64,000 nt of DNA from positions 586,189 through 650,188 of the forward strand of contig CALSLW010000002.1 in assembly GCA_943787295.1 (NCBI GenBank). Direction: 5' to 3'. The number at the start of each line of letters is the position of its first letter. The first letter of the stretch is position 1. Shown piece after piece: positions 1-10,000 of the stretch. The position numbers and the translations under genes are program-made. The DNA comes from an uncultured Flavobacteriaceae bacterium. GTDB lineage: Bacteria > Bacteroidota > Bacteroidia > Flavobacteriales > Flavobacteriaceae. The notes beneath the pieces were generated by a model, which was not told the DNA's origin, made no database searches, and saw only the letters and a program-made list of their open reading frames with translations.

Positions 1-60
1 CGTTGGAGTTTGATTACAACTGATAAAAACGCCTAGTCCTAATAATAATAACTTCTTCAT
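1..60 (-). CDS. N-terminus of a lipoprotein, truncated by window start (MKKLLLLGLGVFISCNQTPT...)
   Basis: Reverse complement of 1-60 reads ATG AAG AAG TTA..., with hydrophobic stretch and lipobox FISC. Confidence 0.7.
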   Translation of the reverse strand, partial: MKKLLLLGLGVFISCNQTPT

Positions 61-164
61 TTTAATTGATTTATGGTTAATAATATCTCTAAATTATAAA
101 GAATTAGTGAAAAAGAAAAACTATCAACTTGGGAGGGCTTGTCTCAAGATTAGATTATTTTGAT

Positions 165-242
165 TAATGGAAACAAAATAATAGGCACATCCTCTTCTTT
201 GAGTTCAGGAACTTCCATTCCTCATAAATAGGTTAGACTTAT
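165..242 (-). pseudogene. Remnant of tyrosine recombinase C-terminal tail
   Basis: Minus-strand translation LTYL*GMEVPELKEEDVPII matches the tail LTYLRGLEVPELKEEDMPMI* of the recombinase remnant at 2154-2516. Confidence 0.6.
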
Positions 243-378
243 TTTTTTAGAGGATAACTTTTCTAAGTCCAATCTCTTAGAGTTGAGAAAGTGAGACAAA
301 ATCTTAAGCGCACCTATACTAAATACTATCAGGGATTAATTTGTATATTAATGCTTGTTAACCATTAAATATTTTAGA

Positions 379-1401
379 GTGAAAAATTATTTTCTTGTAT
401 TAGCATCATTCTTAACGATTAGTTGTAATCAAAAAAAGATTAATCCTTTAATTGAAATTTATAACGAAAAAATAATTTCTATAATTGACATTTATTCAGA
501 ATTAGAGATTTTAGCTGACTCTTTATTACTTCCAGAAGGCCCAGTATGGAATAAAAAATCAAATGAGTTGCTATTTGTAGATAACCTTCAAAACAAAGTT
601 TTAAGCTGGAGCTCCCGTGATGGTATCAAGGATTATATTCAAGAGGCAGGTAATACTGGCTATGCCCCCAACTTGGGCAATGGGCTTTTAGGGCCAAATG
701 GGCTTGCACTTGATAATAATAATGACTTATACATATGTCAAATTGGAGACAGGAGAGTTGCAAAAATAAATATTAACTCTTCAAATAAGAAAAGCTTTAT
801 AAATGTAGTTGATAATTACAAAGGCAAAAGACTTAATAGTCCTAATGATATTATAGTTGCAAAAAATGGAGACATATATTTTACAGACCCAGCTTTTGCT
901 TTTTTTGACCCCCAAAAGTTTGAATTTGTGGATAGTGAATTAAGAGAGTTAAATTTTAACGGTGTTTTTAAATTTAATAAGGATAATAACGTTTTAGTTG
1001 CTGTGGATGAAGGCTCAGGTGTTCCAAATGGCTTGGGCTTATCACCAGATGAAAAATTTCTTTATGTTAATAAGATGGGGCAACCTTTTTCTAATACTGA
1101 TTCGGAAATACTAAAAATTAATTTAGCTAATAATGAATCTGAAACCCTATTTAGAGGTAATGATTTAGTTGCTAAATATAACAATGGGACAGACTTTGAT
1201 GGAATGGACGTTCACTCAAGTGGATATATATTTACAGCAGGGCCAGGAGGATTATTAATAATATCTCCTGAAGGTGAATTAATGGCAAGAATAAAATCTG
1301 GTCAAATTACAAACTGCACATTTAATGACGATGAATCTTACTTGTACATAACAGGTTTCCTAAATAATCCAAAACTGTTTAGAATAAAGTTGAAATCATA
1401 A
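379..1401 (+). CDS. SMP-30/gluconolactonase-like beta-propeller lipoprotein
   Basis: LLPEGPVWNKKSNELLFVDNLQNKV, GPNGLALDNNNDLYICQ, SPNDIIVAKNGDIYFTDP motifs. GTG at 379 gives a lipoprotein signal (VKNYFLVLASFLTISCNQ); the track's TTG start at 355 is less likely. Confidence 0.8.
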   Translation: MKNYFLVLASFLTISCNQKKINPLIEIYNEKIISIIDIYSELEILADSLLLPEGPVWNKKSNELLFVDNLQNKVLSWSSRDGIKDYIQEAGNTGYAPNLGNGLLGPNGLALDNNNDLYICQIGDRRVAKININSSNKKSFINVVDNYKGKRLNSPNDIIVAKNGDIYFTDPAFAFFDPQKFEFVDSELRELNFNGVFKFNKDNNVLVAVDEGSGVPNGLGLSPDEKFLYVNKMGQPFSNTDSEILKINLANNESETLFRGNDLVAKYNNGTDFDGMDVHSSGYIFTAGPGGLLIISPEGELMARIKSGQITNCTFNDDESYLYITGFLNNPKLFRIKLKS

Positions 1402-1431
1402 ATTAAATGTGTAAATGCATAAAAAACTAAT

Positions 1432-2151
1432 ATGATTAATCGTAGTGACTTTAAAAAATATTTTTTAGATTTTTTAATTGTTTTTTTAGGTATTTTATCA
1501 TCCTTTGGAATTGACAATTACATAAAAAATGTTCAAAGGGAAAATCAAAAAAACATTCTTTTAGATGAATTACACCTCTCAATTAATGATGATATAATTC
1601 AGTTAAAAATTGTAAATGATGCTCTAGATGATTGTTTAAAGTCAATAGAAATATTATTTGAACAATCAGAGAATAAAGCATTAAATGATTCAATATTAGC
1701 ATACCATATTTCCAATGTTTCTGCAAAAACGGCAATATCATTTTTTCCACAAAAGGGAGTCTATAATCAACTCATAAACACAAATTTATTTGAATTAATT
1801 GACGACAATGTTTTTAGAAGAAAAATTTCTGACTTATATGAACATTTGGAAGATAGAAAAAATGCTGCAGATTTAAAATTTGATTTTTTTATTGAAAGTT
1901 TTGACAAAGCATTATTGGATAAAATCAATTACAGGATAAAAATTGAGGAATTAGATAATTCAGTTAGTATAAATACTATTATTTACGATTATAAATTACC
2001 CAAAAACTTATTTAAAGATTCTGAATTTTTAGGCTACTTGAGTAATGCTGAAAAAAGAGTTTATATGTACAAAGAGTTGATGAAAAAATATTCTCAAAGT
2101 ATGAAGGAAATTTCCTCACATTTAGAAGATTTACAAAATAATTATAATTAA
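1432..2151 (+). CDS. Hypothetical single-TM protein, DUF6090-like architecture
   Basis: Intact ORF; N-terminal TM (FLIVFLGILSSFGIDNY) followed by a charged helical region. Confidence 0.55.
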   Translation: MINRSDFKKYFLDFLIVFLGILSSFGIDNYIKNVQRENQKNILLDELHLSINDDIIQLKIVNDALDDCLKSIEILFEQSENKALNDSILAYHISNVSAKTAISFFPQKGVYNQLINTNLFELIDDNVFRRKISDLYEHLEDRKNAADLKFDFFIESFDKALLDKINYRIKIEELDNSVSINTIIYDYKLPKNLFKDSEFLGYLSNAEKRVYMYKELMKKYSQSMKEISSHLEDLQNNYN

Positions 2152-2153
2152 TA

Positions 2154-2516
2154 TTATCTAAATCATTGGCATATCCTCCTCTTTCAATTCAGGCACTTCT
2201 AATCCTCTTAAGTACGTTAAACTTACTTTAATAGAAGAGTGCCCCATAGCTTTCTGTAGCTTGGTTATACTTCCTGTTCTTTTGAAGATTTCTAACGCTC
2301 CTGTGTGCCTAAACGAGTATATTGTTACATACCTTGAATGTCAGGATTGAGCCTCTTAAAACGCCTCCAAAGCAGCGAGAAATAGCCTTTATTGTAGGGT
2401 GAAATATTGTTTGAAAAGATGTTGAGGTTCGATTCTTTTCGAATTAGTATTTCTCTAATGTAATTAGGAACAGATATTTGGAATAAAGCACCCTTATGGT
2501 TTTCCCAAATGGACAA
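2154..2516 (-). pseudogene. Tyrosine recombinase/phage integrase C-terminal remnant, frameshifted
   Basis: Minus-strand frame reads YSFRHTGALEIFKRTGSITKLQKAMGHSSIKVSLTYLRGLEVPELKEEDMPMI* (H-x-x-R-like, GH, Y catalytic layout). The upstream part is in another frame (ORF 2325-2516, ...WRRFKRLNPDIQ). Confidence 0.75.
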
Positions 2517-2892
2517 TTATGTTGAGGAGTTTGGTGAATCCTACATGGGAAGAGTTCTTAGTAGACAAGAAGGAACTAACGAAGATTATAAATGGACTCA
2601 TATATGGGATATTAAAGTAAGTGATCCAAATCAGTTTAAAATTGCTCATGAAAAAATTATAAAAAAGTTTAAAAAACAATTCGAAGGTAGATGGGTAGCA
2701 TTCGGCACATACGACATTAATTACCCTAATGGAGCCACACACTGGGTTGGTGTTTCAGGTAAAGATAATCATGAACATATAATGCTTTATGATGAATTAC
2801 AAAAGCAGAGCGAGTTTATTAAACTTATTGGAGAAAGAGGAAAAACTGAAGATGTCAGGGACTACATGGTTACAAACTTAAAGTCTTATTAA
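2509..2892 (+). CDS. Hypothetical protein (127 aa), possibly 5' truncated
   Basis: Intact ORF followed by a terminator; starts inside the recombinase remnant. Confidence 0.5.
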   Translation: MDNYVEEFGESYMGRVLSRQEGTNEDYKWTHIWDIKVSDPNQFKIAHEKIIKKFKKQFEGRWVAFGTYDINYPNGATHWVGVSGKDNHEHIMLYDELQKQSEFIKLIGERGKTEDVRDYMVTNLKSY

Positions 2893-2899
2893 TCAATTT

Positions 2900-2927
2900 A
2901 ACCCTCCCTCGCGGAGGGTTTTTTTTT
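2900..2927 (+). terminator. Rho-independent terminator
   Basis: ACCCTCC ctcgc GGAGGGT followed by a T-run. Confidence 0.8.
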
Positions 2928-3145
2928 AGCCAACAAGCAAATAATTAGACAAAAAAAGGCCCCATTTAAGTACAAAACATTTTCGCAGGGTTGCCCACAA
3001 TTAAAATCAACTTGAAACCTTTGCTATGATTGATCTAAAGCACAATTCACGATGGAGTAAAATGATGAGATATTTTTGACCAATAATATTAGTATGATGG
3101 GTAATTACAATAGTATAATTATATCTTAAGTTTTCTAATAACAAT

Positions 3146-5779
3146 CTAAAACTTTAATATTTTGAATGTTGATTTTCGATTTAACTGATATTCAGCTTCA
3201 GAACAATTAGCATCACCTTTACAAATATTATCTTTATTTTCTTCTCCAATTGCCTGAATAAGTAATCTATTTGAATTAATACCTTTATTTACTAGCCATT
3301 GTTTAGTGACATTTGCCCTTTTGAGAGATAATTTTTTATTGTATTCTTTTGATGCTCTAGAATCAGCATAAGAGCGAATTTGCAATATCATATCTGGATA
3401 TTTAAACAAAGCAACTAGTACTTTATTTAGCGACAAAACAGAATTTTTTTTAAGTGTTGATTTATTCAATTCAAAATAAATTGGTTCGACACCTAAAACA
3501 CATATCAAATCATCAGGTAAACAATTCGATGTCCATTTCAAATCAATATTTTCATAAACTTTCCCTTTTTGAGTAAAGTCGATTTCAATTTCACGAGTGT
3601 TATAACTAATACCATTAGAAACTCTCAAATAATATGAATCAGAACAATTTACATCTTCATCAATTTTATAATTACCATTTTCATCTACGGTATAATTGGA
3701 AATAATATTTTTATTAGAATTTAAAAGTTGAACCTTTGCTCCGATTAGTAATTCTCTCGTAAAAGTATCATATACTTTTCCTTCTAGAATAAATTCACAA
3801 ATATTTTCTTCCAAACCATTATTCGAATAATTGGTATTATTATTTTTTACAATTTTGTATACTTGGTCTGACGAACTACCATTCAATCCATCACGATTAG
3901 ACGAGATATATCCAAAGTTTTTCATTTGATTATATACATATCCAAAATCATCAAAAGCAGAATTTACTGGTATCCCTAAATTAATACTTGATTGGGGATA
4001 GCCTCGGTTATTAAGCTTTGATGAAAATACATCAAATCCTCCCAATCCTAATTTTCCGTCACTTGAAAAGTATAAATTATTTTCCTTATCAAGAAAAGGA
4101 AATGATTCTCTAAACTCAGTATTCACATTAGGACCTACATTGATGGGCTGGCTGTATTCCCCATTTTCAAAAATATAAACAAACCATATATCAGATTTAC
4201 CGTATGATCCTGGCATATCAGATGAAAAGTACAACTTATCATTATCTGGACTTAATGCTGGATGAGCAGTTGAGTATTGATCCCCATTAAATGGCAATTC
4301 TTCTATTGATCCCCAAGAATCATTTTGTTTGGTAGCCTTATATATTTTCAATTTTACTTCTTTATCACGTGCTGATTTCAATCTGCCTTTAAAGTAATTA
4401 TTTCGTGTAAAGTACATTGTATTTCCATCCTTACTTATAGTGGCTGTTGATTCGTGATATTTTGTGTTAATGTCTCCTTTCAATGGTTCTCTATCATATA
4501 AATTTCCTGCTGAATCAATTTTTGCAATAAATAAATCAAGAAAAGGTTCGTCAGACCACTTAAATTTTTTGTTCCCTGTTGCCTCTTTACTAGAAGCAAA
4601 AATAATTCTATCATCGTCATAAAAATTTGGCCCAAAATCAGAGTTAATAGAGTTAATTTTTGTTTCATACAGACTGTATCTGCTACTATTTTTTAAAACA
4701 GAGTCTAGATAATTTGAACTTATATTTATGTATTGATTCGATAATGGACTATTTTTTATTTCAATATATTTTTTCATAAAAAGATCTGAAATATCATATG
4801 CTTGAATGCTTTTGAATGAAATTGACGCTCTAAAATACATTTCTGGATCTAGCCCTTGTGGATAGTCATCTATTAATTTATTAAACCAATTTGATGCCAA
4901 ATCATACTGACTGTTATTAAAATAAGCCATTGCTAAATACTCATAAATTTCTTTACTCTGTTTTCCAGATCTAGCTAATTTTAAATACTTTGAAATTGCA
5001 GCAGAAAAATTGTAATCCTCATAATTACTTTTAGCTATGAAAATATTGTTTTCTCTAGGTTTTAGTTTTTGCTCAACAATGTTGGATAATGAATCAACTT
5101 TATTGTTTTTTTCTGGTTTTAACTTTGGGAAATAAACAGTGCTTTTGTTTTCTAGCCTAAATCCAGTAGGAATCTTAATCACAGCGGTGTCTTGATCTAA
5201 AGTTTTTACTTGGCTCCTATACTCTTCTCTAATTTTATCCGGTTTAGTTGTCTTCTCTAGAGCAGGCTTAATCTTTTCAATAACACTTATAGGTTTATTT
5301 AATGGGATTGTATCGATTGTTGAATCAAGATTATTCTTTTTAAGGCTTGCTTTTTTTAGGGATATTTTATTTTCTTTAGGAATTTTTTTGATTGTTTTAC
5401 TTGGACGCTTTTCTTCCTTTTTTAATGGATTTTTTTTGCCACTGATTGATTGGTTTGAATGATGTAACCAAAAATCATTCTGCTTTAAATTATTGGCTTT
5501 TATAAATTCATCTATTTCTAATCTTGATGATTTTTGGGTTAAGGAAACCCTGAAGAATCCGTTAGTTCTTTTGAGTATTTTTGCGTCTTTAAATCCTTCT
5601 TTTTTTAATTTCTGGTGAAGATTGAACGCGTTACTATAATATTTATAGGACCCTACAACAAGGTAAATGTTTTCATTTATGTATTTTTCCTGACAATTGA
5701 TTGTATTGAAAGAAAAAAGTATTCCCAAAAATAAAATTTTTGAGATCAAGTTTTTTCTATGTCCTTTCATCACACTCAT
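3146..5779 (-). CDS. OmpA family protein with N-terminal SPOR-like and PD40/WD40-like repeats
   Basis: N-term NIYLVVGSYKYYSNAFNLHQKLKKEGFKDAKIL (SPOR-like); LSPDNDKLYFSSDMPGSYGKSDIW and GLGGFDVF PD40 motifs; OmpA C-term LQIRSYADSRASKEYNKKLSLKRANVTKQWLVNKGI. Confidence 0.88.
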   Translation of the reverse strand: MSVMKGHRKNLISKILFLGILFSFNTINCQEKYINENIYLVVGSYKYYSNAFNLHQKLKKEGFKDAKILKRTNGFFRVSLTQKSSRLEIDEFIKANNLKQNDFWLHHSNQSISGKKNPLKKEEKRPSKTIKKIPKENKISLKKASLKKNNLDSTIDTIPLNKPISVIEKIKPALEKTTKPDKIREEYRSQVKTLDQDTAVIKIPTGFRLENKSTVYFPKLKPEKNNKVDSLSNIVEQKLKPRENNIFIAKSNYEDYNFSAAISKYLKLARSGKQSKEIYEYLAMAYFNNSQYDLASNWFNKLIDDYPQGLDPEMYFRASISFKSIQAYDISDLFMKKYIEIKNSPLSNQYINISSNYLDSVLKNSSRYSLYETKINSINSDFGPNFYDDDRIIFASSKEATGNKKFKWSDEPFLDLFIAKIDSAGNLYDREPLKGDINTKYHESTATISKDGNTMYFTRNNYFKGRLKSARDKEVKLKIYKATKQNDSWGSIEELPFNGDQYSTAHPALSPDNDKLYFSSDMPGSYGKSDIWFVYIFENGEYSQPINVGPNVNTEFRESFPFLDKENNLYFSSDGKLGLGGFDVFSSKLNNRGYPQSSINLGIPVNSAFDDFGYVYNQMKNFGYISSNRDGLNGSSSDQVYKIVKNNNTNYSNNGLEENICEFILEGKVYDTFTRELLIGAKVQLLNSNKNIISNYTVDENGNYKIDEDVNCSDSYYLRVSNGISYNTREIEIDFTQKGKVYENIDLKWTSNCLPDDLICVLGVEPIYFELNKSTLKKNSVLSLNKVLVALFKYPDMILQIRSYADSRASKEYNKKLSLKRANVTKQWLVNKGINSNRLLIQAIGEENKDNICKGDANCSEAEYQLNRKSTFKILKF

Positions 5780-5780
5780 A

Positions 5781-6728
5781 TTAAAAAAACCTTGGAGTCA
5801 ATATTTTCTTATTCGCCCCTATATCAATTCTAAAAAAAACTTCAAATGATCCAGTAGCATATTTTTTTATTTCAGTTGTAGAAAAATCATAACTGAATCC
5901 TATCATCGCCCCATTTGAAACTTGTATTCCAGCAAGGGCGGTAATTGCTGAATCTAATCTATTCGCTACTCCAAAGGAAAAATTATCATTTAACAAAAAG
6001 TTAAATGATAAATCCCATTGTATAGGGCTTCCTTTAACAACTTTAATTAGCGATGCAGGCTTAAATTTTAAGGATGGTAATACATCAAAAACGTATCCTC
6101 CTATAAGGTAAACATGAATTTTGTCAGATAAACTTGAAAAAAAACTTGACTCACTTTCCACTAAATCAAAGTATTGCTTTTTTAAAAGATTGGGGGCAGA
6201 TAGGCCAAGATAAAATTTTTCAGTATTGAAATACGCACCAACACCAATTTGAGGTTGAAACTGATTATCAATAGCATAACCAATATATGGATCTGTTTCA
6301 TCATGGATGTTCAATCGATTAAAGTTTATATCAAAAGAGTTTAATCCTACTTTTAAACCAAAAGTTAGCTTTGAAAACATAAAACTTAAAGAATATGCAT
6401 AATCAATCGCAATATTCGTTTCAGTTGTAGGACCGATTTGATCATTTATGATAGAAAGTCCCAAACCAACCTTTTCTGCTTCACCTATCGGGGTGTCAAA
6501 AGTTAAAACTGCCGTGGTAGGTGCTCCTTCGATATCTATCCACTGGGATCTTGCTAAAGCCTTTAAGCTCATTATCCCTCTATTACCAGCATAAGCAGGA
6601 TTAAAAACCTGTGTCATGTACATATATTGAGTGTACTGAGCTTCTTGTTGAGAATATATGATACATGGAAGCATTCCTAATGAAAGGAGTACAATTTTTC
6701 TTATATGTACAATTAAACTTTTAATCAT
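5781..6728 (-). CDS. PorP/SprF family type IX secretion system membrane protein
   Basis: SQQEAQYTQYMYMTQVFNPAYAGNRGIMSLKALARSQWIDIEGAPTT signature; ATG overlaps the stop of the giant gene by 8 nt. Confidence 0.92.
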   Translation of the reverse strand: MIKSLIVHIRKIVLLSLGMLPCIIYSQQEAQYTQYMYMTQVFNPAYAGNRGIMSLKALARSQWIDIEGAPTTAVLTFDTPIGEAEKVGLGLSIINDQIGPTTETNIAIDYAYSLSFMFSKLTFGLKVGLNSFDINFNRLNIHDETDPYIGYAIDNQFQPQIGVGAYFNTEKFYLGLSAPNLLKKQYFDLVESESSFFSSLSDKIHVYLIGGYVFDVLPSLKFKPASLIKVVKGSPIQWDLSFNFLLNDNFSFGVANRLDSAITALAGIQVSNGAMIGFSYDFSTTEIKKYATGSFEVFFRIDIGANKKILTPRFF

Positions 6729-7050
6729 TTTGTAAATATAAATACCCTGTATACTGCTTCTTTCCTGGATTATCCTCTCCTGGGAAAGTTAGAACATAAT
6801 AATATGTGCCTGATGGTAATTTTTCATCTTTACTAATTGTTACCCGCCCTTTAGAATACCCTTTGAAGGCCTCTGAATTTCCTCGCCCAGGATAACTATC
6901 AACTTCGAAAACAATCACACCCCATCGATTATATATTTGTAAGATGTTATTTGGATAATCTTCTATACCTGATATGATAAAATAATCATTTTTATTGTCA
7001 TTATTGGGAGTAACTAGTTCAAAAATTTCAATGTTAGAAATGAATTCACC
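6721..7050 (-). other. T9SS type B / gliding-motility-associated C-terminal sorting domain
   Basis: TPNNDxxND...IYNRWGVIVFE...GTYYYVL...YTGYLYL. Confidence 0.9.
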
Positions 7051-10000
7051 CTGTAAACTAATTTCGGTTGGATCGTCAACAATATTGTCATCTTGGTCAT
7101 CTCCATCGTCACTATAATCATAAACTTCATCGTCGTAATTAAATGCTGATCCCGATACCCTCACGCTGTTAATAATTTCACCTGAAAGAATATCAGATTG
7201 TGTAATGAAATAATTAGCTCTAAATAATAACATTCCACCAGGAGCTATTGAGTTTTCTGATGATCCTTCCGATGAAGATACCAAGTATGGATTAGTTGTA
7301 AGATAAATTGTTGTTCCATATCCATTTGACATAAAGTCTTGAATTACAAGATTGTCGATTCTAACATTTCCTGTATTTTCAATCATAATATCAAATATTA
7401 TCTCGTCTCCTACTATAGAAATATAATCATCTGATGTTGAGGTAACCGTTTTTGTAACTTCAAGAGATGGGTTAGGAGAAATTAAAACTACGGTTGGATC
7501 ATCTAATATGTTTCCATCATTATCATCACCATCATCCGAAACATCGGATGTTTGAATCGTACCATCTACATTTTCTGCAGTTGCTAAAATAGAATTTACT
7601 ATTCTCCCAGTATCGGCTGCTGTTTGTTCAATTGTGTAGAAAGCAATATATGATGCAAATTCTCCTATTTTAAGTTCTCCCTCTAATGAACCTAAGGATG
7701 AACCTGTGAAAAATGGGCCATTACTTAAGCTTAATAGATTGCCATTACCATCTGTCATTGTATCAACCAATGACAAATTAGTTAAGATTGTATTACCCGT
7801 ATTTTCAATTGATATTTCGAATAAAATCATATCCCCCGTATCAATAAAATCATCATTGTTATTTTCAATTGATGCTACTTTAGTTACTTCAAGTGATGGT
7901 ACTTCTTGCAGATAAACAACCGTAGGATCATCCAAAGTATTGCCATCAGTGTCATCTCCATCATCACTAATATCTATTATTCTAGCCAATTGATTTGGAC
8001 CTGTTGCAGATGCCTCTACTGTATTAATTATTTGTCCCGAAATAATGTCTATATCCTTGATGATATAGAATCCAATGTAAGTGGCGGTTTCTCCTTTAAT
8101 CAAAATACCTTCTGAAGATCCTTCTGAAGATCCGGAGAAGAAAGGTCCATTACTTAAAGTAAGTATATTGTCGTTTCCATCTGTTAGCGTGTCGACTATT
8201 TGAAGATCACTCAAAGTTGAATTTCCTCTATTTTCAACAGTAATTGTATATGTAATTATGTCTCCAGCCCCAATCTCATTATCTCCATTATCAGTAACCT
8301 CAGCTGTTTTAGTTACTTCCATAGCAACATTAGAAACTGTGAAAATCTCTGTTAAATCATCTTGAGTATTTCCATCTGTGTCATCGCCATCATCACTTAC
8401 ATCTGAAACGTCACCTATGTTTCCTGGACTATTTCCTCTAAATACAATAGTGTTTCTAATAACTCCTGAATCTGCAGCTCTTTGGCCAATAATATAGCTT
8501 GCTGTATATGTTGCTGTTTCTGATGGTTGAAGAATTCCTTCGGGTGAATTTAGAGATGCTATATCAAAGTTTGGTTGAGTCGTTAAAATTATTTCTCTTC
8601 CACTACCATCTGTGAGGGTATCGATATATGATAATCCACTTACAACTATATTCCCTTTATTTTCTACTGTAATTATATAGTCAATTCTGTCGCCCAAATC
8701 ATTAATATCATTTCCATTAGTATCTGTTATGGTAGCTAATTTTGTAACCTCTATCTCTGGAAGGGATAAAATTTCAATAACTGTTGGATCATCTGTGGTA
8801 TTTCCATCAGTATCATCTCCATCATCACTAATGTCCGAGACGTCATTGGTATTTCCTGGACTTGATGCATTTACTGTTACACTATTAACAACTCTACCTG
8901 TTCCAGCATCACTATTCGAAATCACATAAGTTGCAGAGTAAGTAGCACTTTCACTGGGGTTCAATGAGCCTGGGGAGGATCCCTGGGTAGAAGAAACAAA
9001 GAGTGGCCCAGAAGATAACTGAAGAACATTATTATTACCGTCTTTTAGAGTGTCAATTAGTGTAATTGATGAAAGTTGTGTAGAGCCTGTATTGTTTATA
9101 GTAATCGTGTAAACAATGGTGTCACCAGCGTTTACACTTCCGTCTCCATTATCAATGGTGTAAGCTGTTTTAGTTGCTTCAATTGATTTATTTATATCAA
9201 AAATAACAACAGTTGGATCGTTTGTAGTATTGCCGTCGGTATCATCACCATCATCACTTATATCGGAAACATCGTTACTATTACCAGGACTGCTTCCTGT
9301 AACCGTAACAGAATTATTTACACCACCTGAATTTACATCTTGCTGTGTGATTTGATAAGTTGCGTTGTAAGTTGAGACCTCTCCTGTTAAAATTGTACCC
9401 TCTGCAGAAGCATTGGAATTTGACACAAAATTAGGTCCAGTAGTGAGGTTTAAAGAATTTCCATTTCCATCCGTTAAAGTATCAACTAAACTTAATGTAT
9501 TGATAGTAACGTTACCAGTGTTTTGAATTGTTATGGTATAATTGATTGTATCCCCTGCACCATTTGACCCATCTCCATCATCAGTGATTGTATACGTTTT
9601 AGTAACCTCTATTATTCCCAACGGAGCTATTAAAACTATGGTGGAATCATTAGTGGTGTTTCCATCAGTGTCGTCACCATCATCACTTTGGTCACTTACA
9701 TCATTAGTGTTTCCAGGGCTACTACCTGTTACTGTTACAGTATTTTCAATTTGCCCACTCAAGGAAGCTGCATTAGAAATTAGATAGCTTGCGCTGTAAG
9801 TTGAAACCTCATTTGGAACAATTGATCCTTGAGGTGAGCCATTAGAGTTCGATACAAACGTTGGTCCAGAGGTAAGAGTTAAAACATTTCCATTACCATC
9901 GGTTAATAAATCTACAAGACTCAATGAGGTAATACTAGAATTCCCGGTATTCGCGACTGTGATAGTATAATTGATGGTATCGCCCTCCCCGTTTATTCCA

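Noticed and set aside
2494-2742. Minus-strand ORF 2494-2742
   Set aside because: Antisense to the more plausible 2509-2892 ORF; no family features.
4480-4668. Minus-strand ORF 4480-4668
   Set aside because: Alternate frame inside the OmpA-family gene.
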